Of a stretch of 64,000 nucleotides of DNA, positions 17,115-24,519 are shown piece by piece; the first letter of the stretch is position 1; the number at the start of each line of letters is the position of its first letter. A model generated the notes under the pieces. It was not told the DNA's origin. It saw only the letters and a list, made by a program, of their open reading frames with translations, and did not search any database. The stretch is from Mycolicibacterium cosmeticum (GTDB lineage Bacteria > Actinomycetota > Actinomycetes > Mycobacteriales > Mycobacteriaceae): contig JACPVS010000019.1 in the NCBI GenBank assembly GCA_016197365.1, forward strand, positions 1 through 64,000. The letters are read 5' to 3'. Made by a program: the position numbers and the translations under genes.

Positions 17115-17141
17115 AGCAGTGACCGATCGGTCGCTGCTTTT
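17115..17141 (+). terminator. intrinsic terminator of the attenuator
   Basis: A 10-bp stem with one G-U pair (AGCAGTGACC at 17115-17124 with GGTCGCTGCT at 17129-17138) and a GATC loop, followed by TTTT and a T-rich stretch. It lies about 65 nt upstream of the DAHP synthase ATG. Confidence 0.75.
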
Positions 17142-17205
17142 GTCATTTCAGGGCACCGGTTGCGGCGGATCGCCCTGAGCACACCGCACAGGAGACCCGC
17201 AGGCC

Positions 17206-18261
17206 ATGAGCATTCTCGACGAAGGCATCGACACCACCTCCGACCGGCGCGTCACGCGCTTCAGGCCGGTGCCCAGCCCGCTGGAGATCAGGTCCGAACT
17301 ACCCCTCTCGCCTCGCTCTGCCACGTCCGTGCAGCGGCATCGTGACGAGATCGCGGATATTTTCGCGGGTCGCGATGACCGGCTGCTGCTCATCGTCGGG
17401 CCGTGCTCGATCCATGACCCCGTCGCCGCACTCGACTACGCACGCAGGCTTGCACCGCTGGCCGACACCTATTCCGACCGGCTGAAGATCGTCATGCGGG
17501 TGTACTTCGAGAAGCCGCGGACCACCGTGGGCTGGAAGGGCCTGATCAACGATCCGGGGATCGACGGCAGCTTCGACGTTGCACGCGGATTACGCACCGC
17601 GCGTTCGCTTCTCATCGAGATCACCCGGATGGGACTGGCCATCGGCTGCGAATTCCTGGAACCGACCAGTCCGCAGTACATCGCCGATGTCGTGTCCTGG
17701 GGTGCGATCGGCGCCCGCACCACCGAGTCACAGATCCACCGTCAGCTGGCCTCCGGGCTGTCGATGCCCATCGGTTTCAAGAACGGCACCGACGGCAACA
17801 TCCAGGTCGCGGTCGATGGGGTCAACGCCGCAGCGGCACAGCATGTCTTCTTCGGCATCGACGATCTGGGCCGGGGCGCGCTGGTCGAGACGGCAGGCAA
17901 TTCGGACTGCCACGTCATTCTGCGCGGTGGGACGGACGGCCCCAATCACGACGCCGGGTCGGTTGCTTCGGCCACGGGTCAGCTCGCCGCGTCCGGCCTG
18001 CCGGCGCGCGTCATGATCGACTGCTCGCACGCGAACTCGGGCAAAGACCATGTGCGCCAAGCCGAAGTGGCCCACGAGATCGCCGACCGGATCGCGGAAG
18101 GCGAACGCGGGATCAGCGGGCTGATGCTGGAGAGTTTCCTGGTCGCCGGGGCGCAGTCCCTCGGCGGGGAACTGGTCTACGGCCAGTCGGTGACCGACAA
18201 GTGCATGGACTTCCCCACCACCGCCGACGCGTTGGCGCACCTGCACCGGGCCATGAGGTAG
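17206..18261 (+). CDS. aroF: 3-deoxy-D-arabino-heptulosonate 7-phosphate synthase, class I (AroF/G/H type)
   Basis: A 351-residue class I DAHP synthase that condenses PEP and erythrose 4-phosphate, the entry step of the shikimate pathway. Supporting motifs are LLLIVGPCSIHDP near residue 64, MRVYFEKPRTTVGWKG, PIGFKNGTDGN and the metal-site region IDCSHANSGKDH. M. tuberculosis relies on a class II enzyme (AroG), so this is a second, unrelated-class enzyme typical of some environmental actinobacteria. An AGGAGA Shine-Dalgarno lies at 17190-17195. The upstream leader and terminator predict control by charged tRNAs for Tyr, Trp and/or Phe. The symbol is assigned at subfamily level. Confidence 0.9.
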   Translation: MSILDEGIDTTSDRRVTRFRPVPSPLEIRSELPLSPRSATSVQRHRDEIADIFAGRDDRLLLIVGPCSIHDPVAALDYARRLAPLADTYSDRLKIVMRVYFEKPRTTVGWKGLINDPGIDGSFDVARGLRTARSLLIEITRMGLAIGCEFLEPTSPQYIADVVSWGAIGARTTESQIHRQLASGLSMPIGFKNGTDGNIQVAVDGVNAAAAQHVFFGIDDLGRGALVETAGNSDCHVILRGGTDGPNHDAGSVASATGQLAASGLPARVMIDCSHANSGKDHVRQAEVAHEIADRIAEGERGISGLMLESFLVAGAQSLGGELVYGQSVTDKCMDFPTTADALAHLHRAMR

Positions 18262-18272
18262 GGCACTTCCAC

Positions 18273-18314
18273 CGATCGGGGGACACCGGGTTCCGCCGGG
18301 TGCTCCCCCGATCG
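18273..18314 (+). terminator. hairpin terminator after DAHP synthase
   Basis: A perfect 10-nt inverted repeat, CGATCGGGGG (18273-18282) with CCCCCGATCG (18305-18314), begins 11 nt after the stop codon, with further partial pairing inside the loop. No T-tract follows, as is common in mycobacteria. Confidence 0.55.
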
Positions 18315-18389
18315 CTCGATGGGCTCCATTCACGCGCGTCGATAGTTTTTCCTCAACACGTTCAAGCAACCCCGACCAGAGGAAAAGCC

Positions 18390-19208
18390 ATGACCGACAC
18401 CACCCGATTCCGTAAGACGTTCGTCCGCTTCGGTTCCCGCATGACGATGTGCGCCCTGAGCGCTGCCGCGGTGCTGGCGCTGACCGGCACCCCGATCGCC
18501 AACGCCGCCCAGCAGCCGTTCGGCCCGCCCTGCGGCGACGTAGACAGCAGCGACTACCTGTGGCAGAAGGTGAAAGATCCCAAGCACGACAAGGATCAGG
18601 TCGATGTCGTCATTCCGAACAACGACCGCACTCGCGGCTACGTGGTGCACGACGGCGATGCCGAGCACAAGTCGAAGACCGACTTCTTGTTGATCCCGAC
18701 CCTCCGGATCTCGGGAATCGAGTGCCACAACTTGTTGACCGATCCGCCGAACTACATCAAGGCCGCCGCCGATGAGGCGGAGAAACTGATGCCTGGCAAG
18801 AACTGGGCGCTGGGCATCAATTCGGCATACGCCCGCGGCCAGAACCAACTGCACATCCACATCACCCAGCTCGACGATGCCGCGCAGTTCAACCTCAGCA
18901 CCGAGGCCGGCGCCCACAACATCACCACCGACGAAACCCAATGGCGGGATTCGAAGATCTTCGTGAAGAACATCCAGTTCCGCGCATGGAACGCCAAGTC
19001 ACTAGACCACAACTTCTTCGCCCACCTCAGCGACAACGTCGTGATCCCGCTGCAGAAGCAGGGCGTGCAGACCGGAATGCCGTACCAGACACTCGTCGTG
19101 ACGAAGAACCACATGCCCGACGGCGGTTACATCATCCTCAACAGCGACACCGAATCCGGATTGAAGAACGGGACGGGCAACATCGAGGTGTTGCTCAACA
19201 AGAAGTAG
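18390..19208 (+). CDS. cdh: secreted CDP-diacylglycerol diphosphatase-like protein
   Basis: A 272-residue protein with a signal peptide (FRKTFVRFGSRMTMCALSAA, cleavage near ANA at about residue 38). The mature region has the CDP-diacylglycerol pyrophosphatase pattern: DFLLIPTLRISGIE, NWALGINSAYARGQNQLHIH (a HIT-superfamily His motif), and MPDGGYIILN near the end. Cdh enzymes cleave CDP-diacylglycerol to CMP and phosphatidate. The ATG at 18390 has a clear AGAGGAAA Shine-Dalgarno. It is transcribed alone and ends at a strong hairpin shared with the convergent CBM2 gene. Confidence 0.85.
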   Translation: MTDTTRFRKTFVRFGSRMTMCALSAAAVLALTGTPIANAAQQPFGPPCGDVDSSDYLWQKVKDPKHDKDQVDVVIPNNDRTRGYVVHDGDAEHKSKTDFLLIPTLRISGIECHNLLTDPPNYIKAAADEAEKLMPGKNWALGINSAYARGQNQLHIHITQLDDAAQFNLSTEAGAHNITTDETQWRDSKIFVKNIQFRAWNAKSLDHNFFAHLSDNVVIPLQKQGVQTGMPYQTLVVTKNHMPDGGYIILNSDTESGLKNGTGNIEVLLNKK

Positions 19209-19225
19209 TCACGTCGAGTCGGCAC

Positions 19226-19263
19226 GAGCCGCCCGGATTGGCCAAGACCAGTCCGGGCGGCTC
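19226..19263. terminator. bidirectional hairpin terminator
   Basis: A perfect 12-bp stem, GAGCCGCCCGGA (19226-19237) with TCCGGGCGGCTC (19252-19263) and a 14-nt loop, lies between the convergent cdh and CBM2 genes. Confidence 0.7.
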
Positions 19264-19275
19264 GGCCGTTTGCGC

Positions 19276-19704
19276 TCAGACGCAATACGACTCTCGGTTC
19301 AGCATGCAGTTCACCGGCGGGGAATAGGTGCCGCTCAGCACGCCCCTCAGACCTCCGGCGGCCGAGCCACCCGGCGGGATGATGCGATTCCAATTCGCGG
19401 GCGTCAGAACGTAATGCGTGCCGTATTGAGCGAAGGCACTGCTCCACGTGTGCGATATGGACTCTCCGGCCGGCAGGTCGAATTCCAGCTTCCAGTCGGT
19501 CATGGGCGCTGCGCTGAGATTGGTGATGGTGAAGCGTGCGATGAAGCCGGTCTGCCACGTCGAGGTCACCGACAAGGAGGCAACACCGGTGGCCGCCTGC
19601 GCCACCGGTGCCGAGGGGAGACCGATCACTGCAGCGATCACTGCGGCCACAGCGACGTGAAGCACTGCGCCCCAGCGCTTCACGCGAGATTCCGAGCCGG
19701 CCAC
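19276..19704 (-). CDS. secreted carbohydrate-binding (CBM2-type) protein
   Basis: A 142-residue protein made of a signal peptide (VLHVAVAAVIAAVIG, cleavage near AQA) and a single family 2 carbohydrate-binding module. The module shows the CBM2 hallmarks WQTGFIARFTITN, DWKLEFDLP, WNRIIPPGGSA near the end and a terminal Cys pair region. No catalytic domain is attached. Mycobacteria are known to secrete such stand-alone cellulose-binding proteins. The GTG at 19704 is preferred because TAGGGT at 19713-19718 could act as a leaderless -10; an in-frame start at 19767 is possible. Confidence 0.82.
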   Translation of the reverse strand: MAGSESRVKRWGAVLHVAVAAVIAAVIGLPSAPVAQAATGVASLSVTSTWQTGFIARFTITNLSAAPMTDWKLEFDLPAGESISHTWSSAFAQYGTHYVLTPANWNRIIPPGGSAAGGLRGVLSGTYSPPVNCMLNRESYCV

Positions 19705-19943
19705 GGTTATCCACCCTAGGGTTTCGGCGGTGGAATCGACGCTCTCGACTCGGCCCCGCTGCCGCACCTTGGCCCAACCGCAACCTCGGCGAGACGTTCG
19801 GGGCCATGCGGGCGCCGGCCCGGTCGATGCTCACCGCGTCAGCTCCTGCGTCGCCCCGTTCATACCGGGATATTCACCCGGTGCAAATCCCGAGCCCTGA
19901 GGGGGTGGGATTGGCGCCGGTGATCAGCCGGGCCCACGGATTC

Positions 19944-20169
19944 CTAGTAGTCGTCAAAGGTTGCATCGGTGAGCTGCAGTCGGTGTGCACCCGAACTGAC
20001 GGCGTAGATGACTGTGGCCAACTTATGGTCGTGGAGATTTTCCAGGACGTCGAGGACCACTTGGCCCTTCGACAGTGAATCCGTTGACCCCGGTGGCAGT
20101 CTTGCCTTCGTTGTTGGATTGTCCTGTGGCGGTGTCGATCACGGGGAAAGTAGCACCGCGCCGTGGCAT
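19944..20169 (-). pseudogene. frameshifted remnant of an unknown reading frame
   Basis: On the minus strand, one frame from 20169 reads TFPVIDTATGQSNNEG and ATGVNGFTV. Near 20070 the protein-like signal moves to another frame (SKGQVVLDVLENLHDHK, then LATVIYAVSSG and LTDATFDDY) and ends at the stop at 19944-19946. Both pieces look like protein rather than random GC-rich reading, and a single-base loss would explain the break. I do not recognise the family. The upstream end is not clear, and no signal peptide can be assigned. Confidence 0.45.
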
Positions 20170-20315
20170 ACCGCACCGACGACGCCACCAGCGATGCGCT
20201 GGTGCGCTAAGCCCACACAGGACCCTTTGGCACCACTCGGAACTGCACCCACACAGACACCAACAGCAACTTTGACCCCTTCGTCAATTTTCGTCAAAAG
20301 AGTAGAAGCTGGGAG

Positions 20316-20326
20316 TAGCTTGCTAT
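20316..20326 (+). promoter_or_regulatory. promoter-like element TAGCTTGCTAT, copy 1
   Basis: The 11-mer TAGCTTGCTAT runs into a possible -10 (TATCTC) about 25 nt before the GTG of the broken secreted-protein gene. The same 11-mer occurs upstream of the large CHAP protein at 28621-28631 on the other strand. A TCGTCAA motif lies upstream in both cases. Confidence 0.35.
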
Positions 20327-20355
20327 CTCTAAGCGTCATGTGGTGAGGGGAAATC

Positions 20356-20747
20356 GTGAAGTTCATCGTTGCTGCAGCGCCTGCCGCTGCAGCCGCCATC
20401 TTCATCAGTTGCGCCCGCTGGCAAACGCGGATGTCCAACCCGGATGTGAGTCTGTCCCGTGGGGGTTTCTCGGCAGCCAGACCAGGAGCATCTGCGATGG
20501 GCCAATGCTGCCCGATGGCAGCTGGGTTCGCTACCGCATGGTCTGGGTTCCCGCCCATCAGGTCCCCGTCAGCACCTACTGCGGCACCTACAGCTGCACT
20601 ACTAGTGGCGGCTATTACGTCAATGAACAGATCATCAGCAAGGAGAAGTATCCGGTCCACCCAGACACGGTGCTCCCGAATGAGCCTGGCTGGTTGCCAC
20701 CGAGCTACACCGACGCCGGTGGATTCACGCCGGTGAACTTTAATTAA
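20356..20747 (+). pseudogene. frameshifted small secreted protein (mycobacterial CDG-P-DG-W type)
   Basis: The GTG at 20356, with an AGGGGA Shine-Dalgarno, opens a signal-peptide-like segment (MKFIVAAAPAAAAAIF). Around 20410 the coding signal changes frame and continues as LANADVQPGCESVPWGF, SICDGPMLPDGSWVRY and YPVHPDTVLPNEPGW to the TAA at 20745-20747. The CDGPMLPDGSW pattern is reminiscent of a family of small secreted mycobacterial proteins of unknown function. A single-base indel would restore one ORF of about 130 residues. It could also be a sequencing error; the neighbouring remnant favours real decay. Confidence 0.6.
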
Positions 20748-20913
20748 GGCTGGCTCTCGACGCTGACGCTGGTCGTCAACTGCGCCCCGCTGCAGGCTAG
20801 GAGGATCCGCAGCGGTGACGCGAAAATGCCGCGTTTACCCTTCGGTGACAACCGACGGGTGAAAATATTGCTGGCGAGAACTGCGTCGCACGAATGTGTC
20901 TCCGAGCGTGGAG

Positions 20914-22074
20914 CTAGAGGGCGGTAATCCCACGACTGAACCTCGGTCGCCCGGTAGAGAAGAAGCCTGCGCATCTGTCGCGTGCCGTGCAGCTGTCGCA
21001 TTCGGGCAAGTAGGCATTCTTCCAGTCCGAGATCGATTGCACCGCATACGGTCGAACACTGGGATCGAGGACGCAGAGCGGCAGGTTGTACACGGATGCG
21101 TTGACTCCCGCGGATACGAGCACATCGATGCCGACGGCGAGTTGGTCTTGGTAATCGAGCGGGTCGATCCACAGCTCGTCTGCGTTGGCGATGGCGAAGC
21201 CGGTGTTCTCCAATCCCATCAGGGCGACATGGTCGACGAAGGGGAGGTTTCGTGCGATCCACGTGCACGTCTCGCGCAGCCGCGGGGCGGTAATGGCGTG
21301 CAGGACAACGCGGATCTCGACGCGCTGGCCGTGATCTTTGAGGCGCAGTATGCCCAGCACGGCTTCGTCGAAAGCACCTCGGGACTGGACTACGTAATCA
21401 TGAATATGGTCCACGGCCGCATAGACCGGAATTCCGGCCGACAGGTGCGGATGCTTAATCTCCGCCCAGGCGCGCGCGACCTCCGGTGTGGAGAAGGCGC
21501 GGCCGTTGGTCAGTACGTGTACAGCGGTGTCCGGCAGTAGGTCACGGGTGAGCTTGAGCAGTTCGAGGAAGCGCAGCCAGTCGGTGAGCGGTTCCCCACC
21601 GGTGAACGTCAGCGCGGGTGTCGCTGGGTCGACGAGCGGAAGCGCTTGGGCGATCTCGTCGATAAGCCAGCCGTCGTTGACTTTCTTGGGCGGTTGCGAG
21701 CACATCAGGCAGTAGTTGTTGCAGCGCTCGGTGACGAGGAAGAAGTTGTGCCGAGACGCTCGTCGGTAGAGCACGCGCACCCGGCCCGACTGCGGGTAGA
21801 CGGCGATCACGTCGCCGTCGTCCAGGTCGGCGAAGGCGGCTGGCAATCGTAGATAGCTCAGTGGCGTGTGGTCGGGCCGTGCGTCGCGGCCTACAGCAGT
21901 GGCGAACCCTTGCTCGCGTGCTGATGCCCAATCATCGTCGTCGCGGATCAACGCGGCATCCCGCGCATCGACGGGAACACTAGCGGGGGTGCGCAGGCGC
22001 ACGATCCGCCGGTCGTTCCCCAGCCCGGCCATGTCGGAGGCGGGTGCTCGACCCACTAAAACAAGGGGTTTCAT
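20914..22074 (-). CDS. hxsC: His-Xaa-Ser system radical SAM maturase HxsC
   Basis: A 386-residue radical SAM protein. The [4Fe-4S]/SAM motif CNNYCLMC has its cysteines at 118, 122 and 125, followed by the GGE-type motif LTFTGGEPLTDW. The C-terminus has a further Cys cluster (CDSCTARDRCAGF) and the ending RFSRGITAL, characteristic of HxsC. Radical SAM maturases of this kind modify ribosomally made proteins or peptides. The ATG at 22074 overlaps the hxsB stop as ATGA, so the two are translationally coupled; an upstream GTG at 22083 is less likely. It is the last gene of the hxsA-D-B-C operon. Reaction and exact target residues are unknown to me. Confidence 0.88.
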   Translation of the reverse strand: MKPLVLVGRAPASDMAGLGNDRRIVRLRTPASVPVDARDAALIRDDDDWASAREQGFATAVGRDARPDHTPLSYLRLPAAFADLDDGDVIAVYPQSGRVRVLYRRASRHNFFLVTERCNNYCLMCSQPPKKVNDGWLIDEIAQALPLVDPATPALTFTGGEPLTDWLRFLELLKLTRDLLPDTAVHVLTNGRAFSTPEVARAWAEIKHPHLSAGIPVYAAVDHIHDYVVQSRGAFDEAVLGILRLKDHGQRVEIRVVLHAITAPRLRETCTWIARNLPFVDHVALMGLENTGFAIANADELWIDPLDYQDQLAVGIDVLVSAGVNASVYNLPLCVLDPSVRPYAVQSISDWKNAYLPECDSCTARDRCAGFFSTGRPRFSRGITAL

Positions 22075-23525
22075 ACGGCCCACCGTCGCAGGATCGCGGC
22101 GTCGGCCGGCGAATGCTCCAGCAGCTCGAATAGGTGGGTGAGGACACCTTTTTGGCGGGCGCAGAATTCAGAGAGCGGCTTGATGCCGAGCACGTCGTTT
22201 TGGGTGGCGTGGTGATAGACCGGATCGGCGCCGCAGTTGGGCTCGAAGACGCAGCGCGAGCATTGGGGTGCGGTCTGGGTCAACGAGTTCGCCACCGCCG
22301 CCACCAGGGTGTCGGATAAGACCAGGTCGCGGTAGCGGTGATCGCGAACGTTGCCCAATTCGAAGCTGCGGTCGCCCATTTCGGCGAGCATCCTGGCCTC
22401 GTCGGAGGCGAAGACGGTGCCGTCGTAGTTGTAGACCAGTGCCCCCAGTCCGACCCCGGCCGGGCTCCTCAGGTCGACGTACCCGATAGGTTCATCGCTG
22501 AGCATCCGGCGCAGCATCAGCGCCGCGTAAAACTCAGGAAAGTGGCGCCCGGACTTGTTGATCTCAAGGATGTAGCGCAGGCCACGCTTCCAGAAGCTCA
22601 GCCACTCCTGGGCGTCGTACTTGTGGAACTGTCTGGTCTTGATCGCAAAACCATAGGGAGATAACGGCCGAAGGAATATGCCGTCGAGATCTTGACGAAG
22701 GTACTCATCGACGATGTCCTCGACCCGGCCCAAACTCGCCTGAGTGGTAGTCATCAGCGCGCCGACCTTGTCGCGCCCCAACCGTTCTTTGATGCGGCTG
22801 ATCCCTGCCACCGCGAGCTCATAGCTGTTCTGGCCGCGTCGTGGCCGGTTCGCGTTGTGCAGGTCGCGGGGTCCGTCCAGCGAGGTGCTGAACAGGAGAT
22901 CGTGATCGGCACAGAAGTCCAGCACTGCGTCATCGAGAAGAGCCAGATTGGTCGCGATCACGAACTGCAACTGCTTGCCCAGTGGGGCGGCGCGCTGTTT
23001 GGCCGTGAGGACGATCCACCGAATCAGGTCGAAGTTCAGCAGCGGTTCCCCACCCTGGAATTCGATTTTGATCAGCCGCGCCGGCGCCGACAGGGCGATA
23101 TCGATTGCCCGCGAGGCGATGTCGCGGTCCATGTCGAAGCGCACGCGGTCCTTGCTCTGCCGGGAGACCTGACAGTACGGACAGGAATGTTCGCAGCGCA
23201 GCGTGACCACAAAGATGTGCAGCGGTGTGGCGGCGCGCAGGAAACTCAACCGGCTCCGCAGCCGCAGCGCCAACAGCTGCTGCGAAGCAGATCGGTCGGT
23301 CGATCCAATGAACAACTTTTCGAAGGCCCGCTCATATAGCCCGTCGCCGGGCGCGAGGTCCAGTGCGCACAGCCGATCCAATTCAGCCGCGGTCATCTCG
23401 GCCATGTCGCCCACCACATTCCCGACCAGGAACCGGTCCACCCCAAGACGTTCGAACCTGAGGGGTAGCAGTTCCAAATCGGAAGGCCCAGGGCGGAACG
23501 TGTGTGCGGGAGCGAAGCCTGCCAC
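22071..23525 (-). CDS. hxsB: His-Xaa-Ser system radical SAM maturase HxsB
   Basis: A 484-residue radical SAM enzyme with a GTG start, 3 nt after hxsD. The CxxxCxxC motif CEHSCPYC lies at 111-118, followed by the SAM-binding GGEP in EFQGGEPLLNF and by TNLALLDD and SLDGPRDLH. The C-terminal part carries additional cysteines (CSRCVFEPNCGAD and FC near the end) like a SPASM-type auxiliary cluster domain. This arrangement is that of HxsB, the six-cysteine partner of HxsC. The two enzymes differ strongly, so they are expected to do different steps on the same HxsA substrate; that is inference. Confidence 0.88.
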   Translation of the reverse strand: MAGFAPAHTFRPGPSDLELLPLRFERLGVDRFLVGNVVGDMAEMTAAELDRLCALDLAPGDGLYERAFEKLFIGSTDRSASQQLLALRLRSRLSFLRAATPLHIFVVTLRCEHSCPYCQVSRQSKDRVRFDMDRDIASRAIDIALSAPARLIKIEFQGGEPLLNFDLIRWIVLTAKQRAAPLGKQLQFVIATNLALLDDAVLDFCADHDLLFSTSLDGPRDLHNANRPRRGQNSYELAVAGISRIKERLGRDKVGALMTTTQASLGRVEDIVDEYLRQDLDGIFLRPLSPYGFAIKTRQFHKYDAQEWLSFWKRGLRYILEINKSGRHFPEFYAALMLRRMLSDEPIGYVDLRSPAGVGLGALVYNYDGTVFASDEARMLAEMGDRSFELGNVRDHRYRDLVLSDTLVAAVANSLTQTAPQCSRCVFEPNCGADPVYHHATQNDVLGIKPLSEFCARQKGVLTHLFELLEHSPADAAILRRWAV

Positions 23526-23528
23526 GCG

Positions 23529-23927
23529 TCAGCGCTCCTGAGCCAAGGACCCGAAAGCCAGCGCGACGATCACATCGCGGAGCCGGTCGGTCTCTGCGCT
23601 AACTTTCTCGCGCAAGTTCTCATCAGTCACCAACGTGATGAAGTGCGAACGTAATTCGGCGCCGCGTACATGGTCTGTGGTCGGCGACAGTCGGCACACC
23701 CACCGGCCGTCCGCCTCGTCGATGTGGCAGGTGGCGTGCCCGATGAGCCGGTAGGCGGCTTCCTGCAACGCCCCGAGCGACTGGACGGAGGTGCTGAACT
23801 CGACAACGACGTCGTCACCCTCGCCCGTGTCTGATCGTGGCCCGATAGCTGGGAGTCGTGGGGCCGATGACGACGGTGCGAGGTGGAGATCAGTCACCGT
23901 GGTAGCTGTCGCAGAAGTGGCCCCCAC
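23529..23927 (-). CDS. hxsD: His-Xaa-Ser system protein HxsD
   Basis: A small protein of 132 residues if started at the GTG at 23927. A second GTG at 23897 overlaps the hxsA stop (GTGACTGA), gives 122 residues and is equally plausible. The conserved part is VVVEFSTSVQSLGALQEAAY, then RLIGHATCHIDEADGRWVC and a C-terminal helix TDRLRDVIVALAFG, matching the short HxsD family. HxsD accompanies HxsB and HxsC in HXS loci; a role as substrate-binding or scaffold partner is only a guess. No enzymatic motif is visible. Confidence 0.8.
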   Translation of the reverse strand: MGATSATATTVTDLHLAPSSSAPRLPAIGPRSDTGEGDDVVVEFSTSVQSLGALQEAAYRLIGHATCHIDEADGRWVCRLSPTTDHVRGAELRSHFITLVTDENLREKVSAETDRLRDVIVALAFGSLAQER

Positions 23928-24519
23928 CTAGCACCGCAGTCAAAGCCTGGGTGGCCATGCTGATGGCGTCGCTCGTCCCGAGGCCGTAGCCCTGCAGTTC
24001 CTGCGAGATGTCGTTGACGCCGAACCCGTTGCGGGCGCGGGTACAGGCGATGTACGCGAGGTCGACACCCGTGGCCGGCGCGGGTTCAGTTGCCGGGGAG
24101 CTCGAAGCCGGTGGCAATACGGCCGGTGCCACCACTGCGGGGGGCACGTACGCCGGCGGTACGTATGGGCTCGGCAGGTCCGGGATGTTCGGAACGCCCC
24201 ACGAACCTCCCGAGGCATGCGAGGCGTGGGAGGCGTGCGACGAATGCGAGGAATGCGAACTGTGCTGCGGAAACATCATGCCCCCGCCGCCCTGATGCAC
24301 CGTGAATCCCATCAACGCAACATCACCCGGGAAATCTTCGTCGGAGCTAGCAGGGCTCTCGTCGACCTTTGGTACCGCGATCCGCGGTACCGCGGTACCG
24401 GCAACGTCGTCGGTGATGGGCATGGCACCCGCGGGAACGGTCAGGGCCGCCAATGCGGTTGCCAAACTCACCACCTTGGGCGCCTCACGCACGGACGTCA
24501 CCGCGTGATTGCTGCTCAT
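23890..24519 (-). CDS. hxsA: His-Xaa-Ser repeat precursor HxsA, with DUF732-like C-terminus
   Basis: A 209-residue protein. A hydrophobic N-terminal segment (VVSLATALAALTVPAGA, residues about 17-33) looks like a signal peptide. GGGGMMFPQ precedes six His-Xaa-Ser triplets at 86-103 (three HSS, three HAS). A Pro-rich linker (YVPPAYVPPAVVAP) follows. Residues about 152-209 (IACTRARNGFGVNDI, then LTAVLGGGHFCDSYHGD) have a helical, two-Cys pattern (Cys159, Cys203) like the secreted mycobacterial DUF732 domain. The repeats are the presumed target of HxsB/HxsC. An in-frame stop just upstream supports the ATG at 24519. Export after modification is inferred from the N-terminus. Confidence 0.85.
   Translation of the reverse strand: MSSNHAVTSVREAPKVVSLATALAALTVPAGAMPITDDVAGTAVPRIAVPKVDESPASSDEDFPGDVALMGFTVHQGGGGMMFPQHSSHSSHSSHASHASHASGGSWGVPNIPDLPSPYVPPAYVPPAVVAPAVLPPASSSPATEPAPATGVDLAYIACTRARNGFGVNDISQELQGYGLGTSDAISMATQALTAVLGGGHFCDSYHGD
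24211..24264 (-). repeat. six 9-nt coding repeats (His-Xaa-Ser)
   Basis: Six consecutive codon triplets CAY-NCN/AGT-TCN encode HSS HSS HSS HAS HAS HAS. Synonymous codons vary between units, so the amino-acid pattern rather than the DNA is conserved. Confidence 0.9.

Noticed and set aside
24211..24264. Short tandem repeats considered as CRISPR
   Set aside because: 9-nt units without spacers, inside one reading frame coding His-Xaa-Ser; protein repeat. The Ig-like repeats at 25918-27750 were rejected as CRISPR for the same reason.
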